DNA from: an uncultured Collinsella sp.
GTDB taxonomy: Bacteria > Actinomycetota > Coriobacteriia > Coriobacteriales > Coriobacteriaceae
NCBI GenBank assembly: GCA_902495985.1
Contig: CABUZF010000039.1
Span: 1-8,361 of the forward strand
Direction of reading: 5' to 3'
DNA: 8,361 bases
The notes beneath the pieces are model-generated. The model saw only the letters and a program-made list of their open reading frames with translations, did not search any database and had not been told where the DNA came from. The stretch's first letter is position 1; every line of letters begins with the position of its first letter. Made by a program: the position numbers and the translations under genes. Positions 6,620 through 8,361 of the stretch are shown piece after piece.

Positions 6620-8361
6620 TTAGCAGCCCTCCTTTGCGCAAGCGGATGCCGGGGCAGCCGGGGCGGACGCGGAACTTGGGACGGACGTGGACGTCGCGCT
6701 CCCCTGCTGACCCTCGAGCTCCTCGCGACGAAGCTGCGACTGGCAAATCTCGCGATAGAGTTGGCAGGTCGTGTACAGCTCATCGTGCGTGCCCAGGCCT
6801 GCGACCGAGCCGTGGTCGAGCACGCAGATCATGTCGGCATCGCGCACGGTCGAGACGCGCTGGCTCACGATCACCGTGGTCAGCGGGAGCCCGCCCGCGG
6901 CGGCACCGCGTACGCTGCGCTCGCGGATGGCGTGGCGAAGCGCCGCGTCGGTCTTAAAGTCGAGCGCCGACGCGGAGTCATCCATGATCAATATCTGAGG
7001 CGAACCAACCAAGGCACGCGCGATAGTCAGGCGCTGACGCTGGCCACCGCTAAAGTTCTTGCCGCCCGCCTCGACCGGGGCGTCTAAGCCCTGCGGTTTG
7101 TTGCGCACGAACTCGCTGGCCTGCGCCATGTCGAGTGCCGCCCAGAGCTCCTCGTCGGTCGCAGCTTCATCGCGCCAGGTCAGGTTGCTGCGGATGGAGC
7201 CGCTCACCAGCGATGCGCGCTGCGGAACGGTCGCGACCACACGGCGCAGCTGGTCGAGCGGCCAGGTGCGCACGTCGGCGCCCATCACGCTCACGCTGCC
7301 GGTGCTCGCATCGTACAGGCGCGGGATGAGCGAGACGAGCGTGGACTTGCCGCTACCCGTACCGCCGATAATGCCGAGCGTCTTGCCCAGCGGGAGTTCC
7401 AGCGTCACATCGTTGACAGCATTGGCCGCGCCAGCGCCAAACGAGAAGCTCGCATGGCTCAAGCTCAGCGCGGGAACTGGAGCGACATTGCTCGGCTTGG
7501 GCAGCGCGACCGGCTGGTTGCCCTCGTCGGTGATGCTCGGCTCGCAATTGAGCACCTCGTTGATGCGCGACGCACTGGCGCTCGCCTTGGTAAAGACCAC
7601 GACCAGGTTGGCGACGTACACGATGGAGGTCAGGGTCTGCGTCATGTAGTTCACAAACGCCATGACCTGGCCCTGCGTAAGCTCGCCCACGCTGACCTGG
7701 ATGCCGCCCACCCACAGGATGGCGCACACGCCCAGGTTCATCACAAGAAACGTGACGGGGTTGAGAATCGACGAGAGCTTGCCCACCGCGATGGCAGTAT
7801 TGGCCTGGTCATCGGCGGCTTGGGCAAAACGCTCGCGCTCGTGGTCCTCACGCACAAAGGCGCGAACAACGCGGGCACCCGAAAGCCCCTCGCGGCAGAT
7901 AAGCGCGATGCGGTCGAGCTTTGCCTGCAGCTGCTTGTAATACGGAATGCAGCGCGCCATGACAAACCAAAACACCAAGCCGATGGCGGGCGTGCAAATC
8001 AAAAAGATGACGCCGAGCTTAAGGTCGATGGCAAGGGCCGCGCACATGGAGCCCACCGCCAGGAAGGGCCAGCGGATGAGCATGCGCACGCCCAGCGCCA
8101 CGGCAAGCTGCACCTGGTTGACGTCGTTGGTGATGCGAGTGATGAGCGACGGCGTGCCAAAGCGGTCGAGCTCGGCGTAGCTCAGCTTATTAATGTGCTG
8201 GTAGAGCGCACCACGGATATCGGTGCCCATGCCCTGCGAGGTCAGCGCCGCCATCTTTTGACAGACGAGCGTAAACGAGATGCCGATCACAGCCATAGCG
8301 CCAAGTACTATGCCGTAGTGGATAACGGCGTTCACGTCGTGGGAGCCAATGCCCTTATCGA
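6620..8361 (-). CDS. ABC exporter half-transporter, degenerate-site subunit (5' partial)
   Basis: The gene runs off the right edge. The GTG at 8335 is not the real start, because the frame stays open to 8361 and reads DKGIGSHD, the loop after the first membrane helix in this family. Counting from that GTG as residue 1, 571 residues follow: membrane helices 2-6 (about 9-24, 85-126 as two helices, 191-210, 216-249) and a nucleotide-binding domain. Walker A is GGTGSGKS (324-331, Lys330), the Q-loop is VPQ (Gln372) and the signature is canonical FSGGQ (428-432). Walker B reads ILIMDD, so Asp453 replaces the catalytic Glu, and Gln492 in SQRVST replaces the switch His. These changes mark the degenerate-site subunit of heterodimeric exporters such as TM287/288. 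The C-terminal ~30 residues are a Ser/Ala/Pro-rich tail. It is cotranscribed with the next gene, whose start abuts its TAA stop. Confidence 0.93.
   Translation of the reverse strand, partial: DKGIGSHDVNAVIHYGIVLGAMAVIGISFTLVCQKMAALTSQGMGTDIRGALYQHINKLSYAELDRFGTPSLITRITNDVNQVQLAVALGVRMLIRWPFLAVGSMCAALAIDLKLGVIFLICTPAIGLVFWFVMARCIPYYKQLQAKLDRIALICREGLSGARVVRAFVREDHERERFAQAADDQANTAIAVGKLSSILNPVTFLVMNLGVCAILWVGGIQVSVGELTQGQVMAFVNYMTQTLTSIVYVANLVVVFTKASASASRINEVLNCEPSITDEGNQPVALPKPSNVAPVPALSLSHASFSFGAGAANAVNDVTLELPLGKTLGIIGGTGSGKSTLVSLIPRLYDASTGSVSVMGADVRTWPLDQLRRVVATVPQRASLVSGSIRSNLTWRDEAATDEELWAALDMAQASEFVRNKPQGLDAPVEAGGKNFSGGQRQRLTIARALVGSPQILIMDDSASALDFKTDAALRHAIRERSVRGAAAGGLPLTTVIVSQRVSTVRDADMICVLDHGSVAGLGTHDELYTTCQLYREICQSQLRREELEGQQGSATSTSVPSSASAPAAPASACAKEGC
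6628..6635 (-). promoter_or_regulatory. Strong Shine-Dalgarno inside the upstream ABC gene
   Basis: AAAGGAGG on the minus strand ends 8 nt before the ATG at 6619. It lies within the last codons of the upstream ABC gene, whose stop TAA abuts that ATG. This supports translational coupling and fixes the start of the second subunit, including its unusual N-terminal extension. Confidence 0.85.

Noticed and set aside
4823..7087. A 754-codon open frame on the plus strand
   Set aside because: It lies entirely antisense to two clear ABC exporter genes and has no recognisable domain. Long antisense frames are expected opposite GC-rich codons.

Overview
The window looks like chromosomal DNA from a high-GC gut actinobacterium, most likely a coriobacterium such as Collinsella. 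I infer this from the strongly GC-biased third codon positions, the style of the proteins and the short palindromic intergenic repeats. It is an impression from the sequence, not a database match. There are five protein genes and no tRNA, rRNA, CRISPR or transposase gene.

Layout. Bases 1-59 hold nothing I can name. A perfect 17-bp-arm palindrome (60-94) abuts the stop of a minus-strand nitroreductase-family FMN oxidoreductase gene (96-944). A 213-bp divergent intergenic region separates it from a plus-strand gene for a large membrane-anchored LTA synthase/phosphoglycerol transferase-type protein (1158-3458). Next comes a 622-bp gene-free stretch (3459-4080) between two convergent genes, and it is the most structured non-coding DNA here. 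It holds a compound inverted repeat (3478-3608) enclosing a first hairpin, a strong plus-strand terminator (3665-3689), a strictly periodic array of alternating inverted 15-bp motifs (3696-3901), and a minus-strand terminator (4012-4039). After that, reading on the minus strand, come a single-domain flavodoxin-like protein (4081-4632) with its own candidate promoter and operator (4692-4731), and an operon of two ABC exporter half-transporters (4760-6619 and 6620-8361). The upstream ABC gene is cut by the window edge.

How the genes work together. The two ABC genes abut exactly (TAAATG). Their nucleotide-binding motifs are degenerate in complementary ways, which is the pattern of a heterodimeric exporter with one degenerate and one competent ATP site. 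The nitroreductase and flavodoxin are both flavin redox proteins but are not in one operon. The LTA synthase-like enzyme would build a glycerol-phosphate polymer or modification at the cell surface. I see no single multi-gene novel system. The most notable non-standard signal is the 31-bp-step alternating repeat array.
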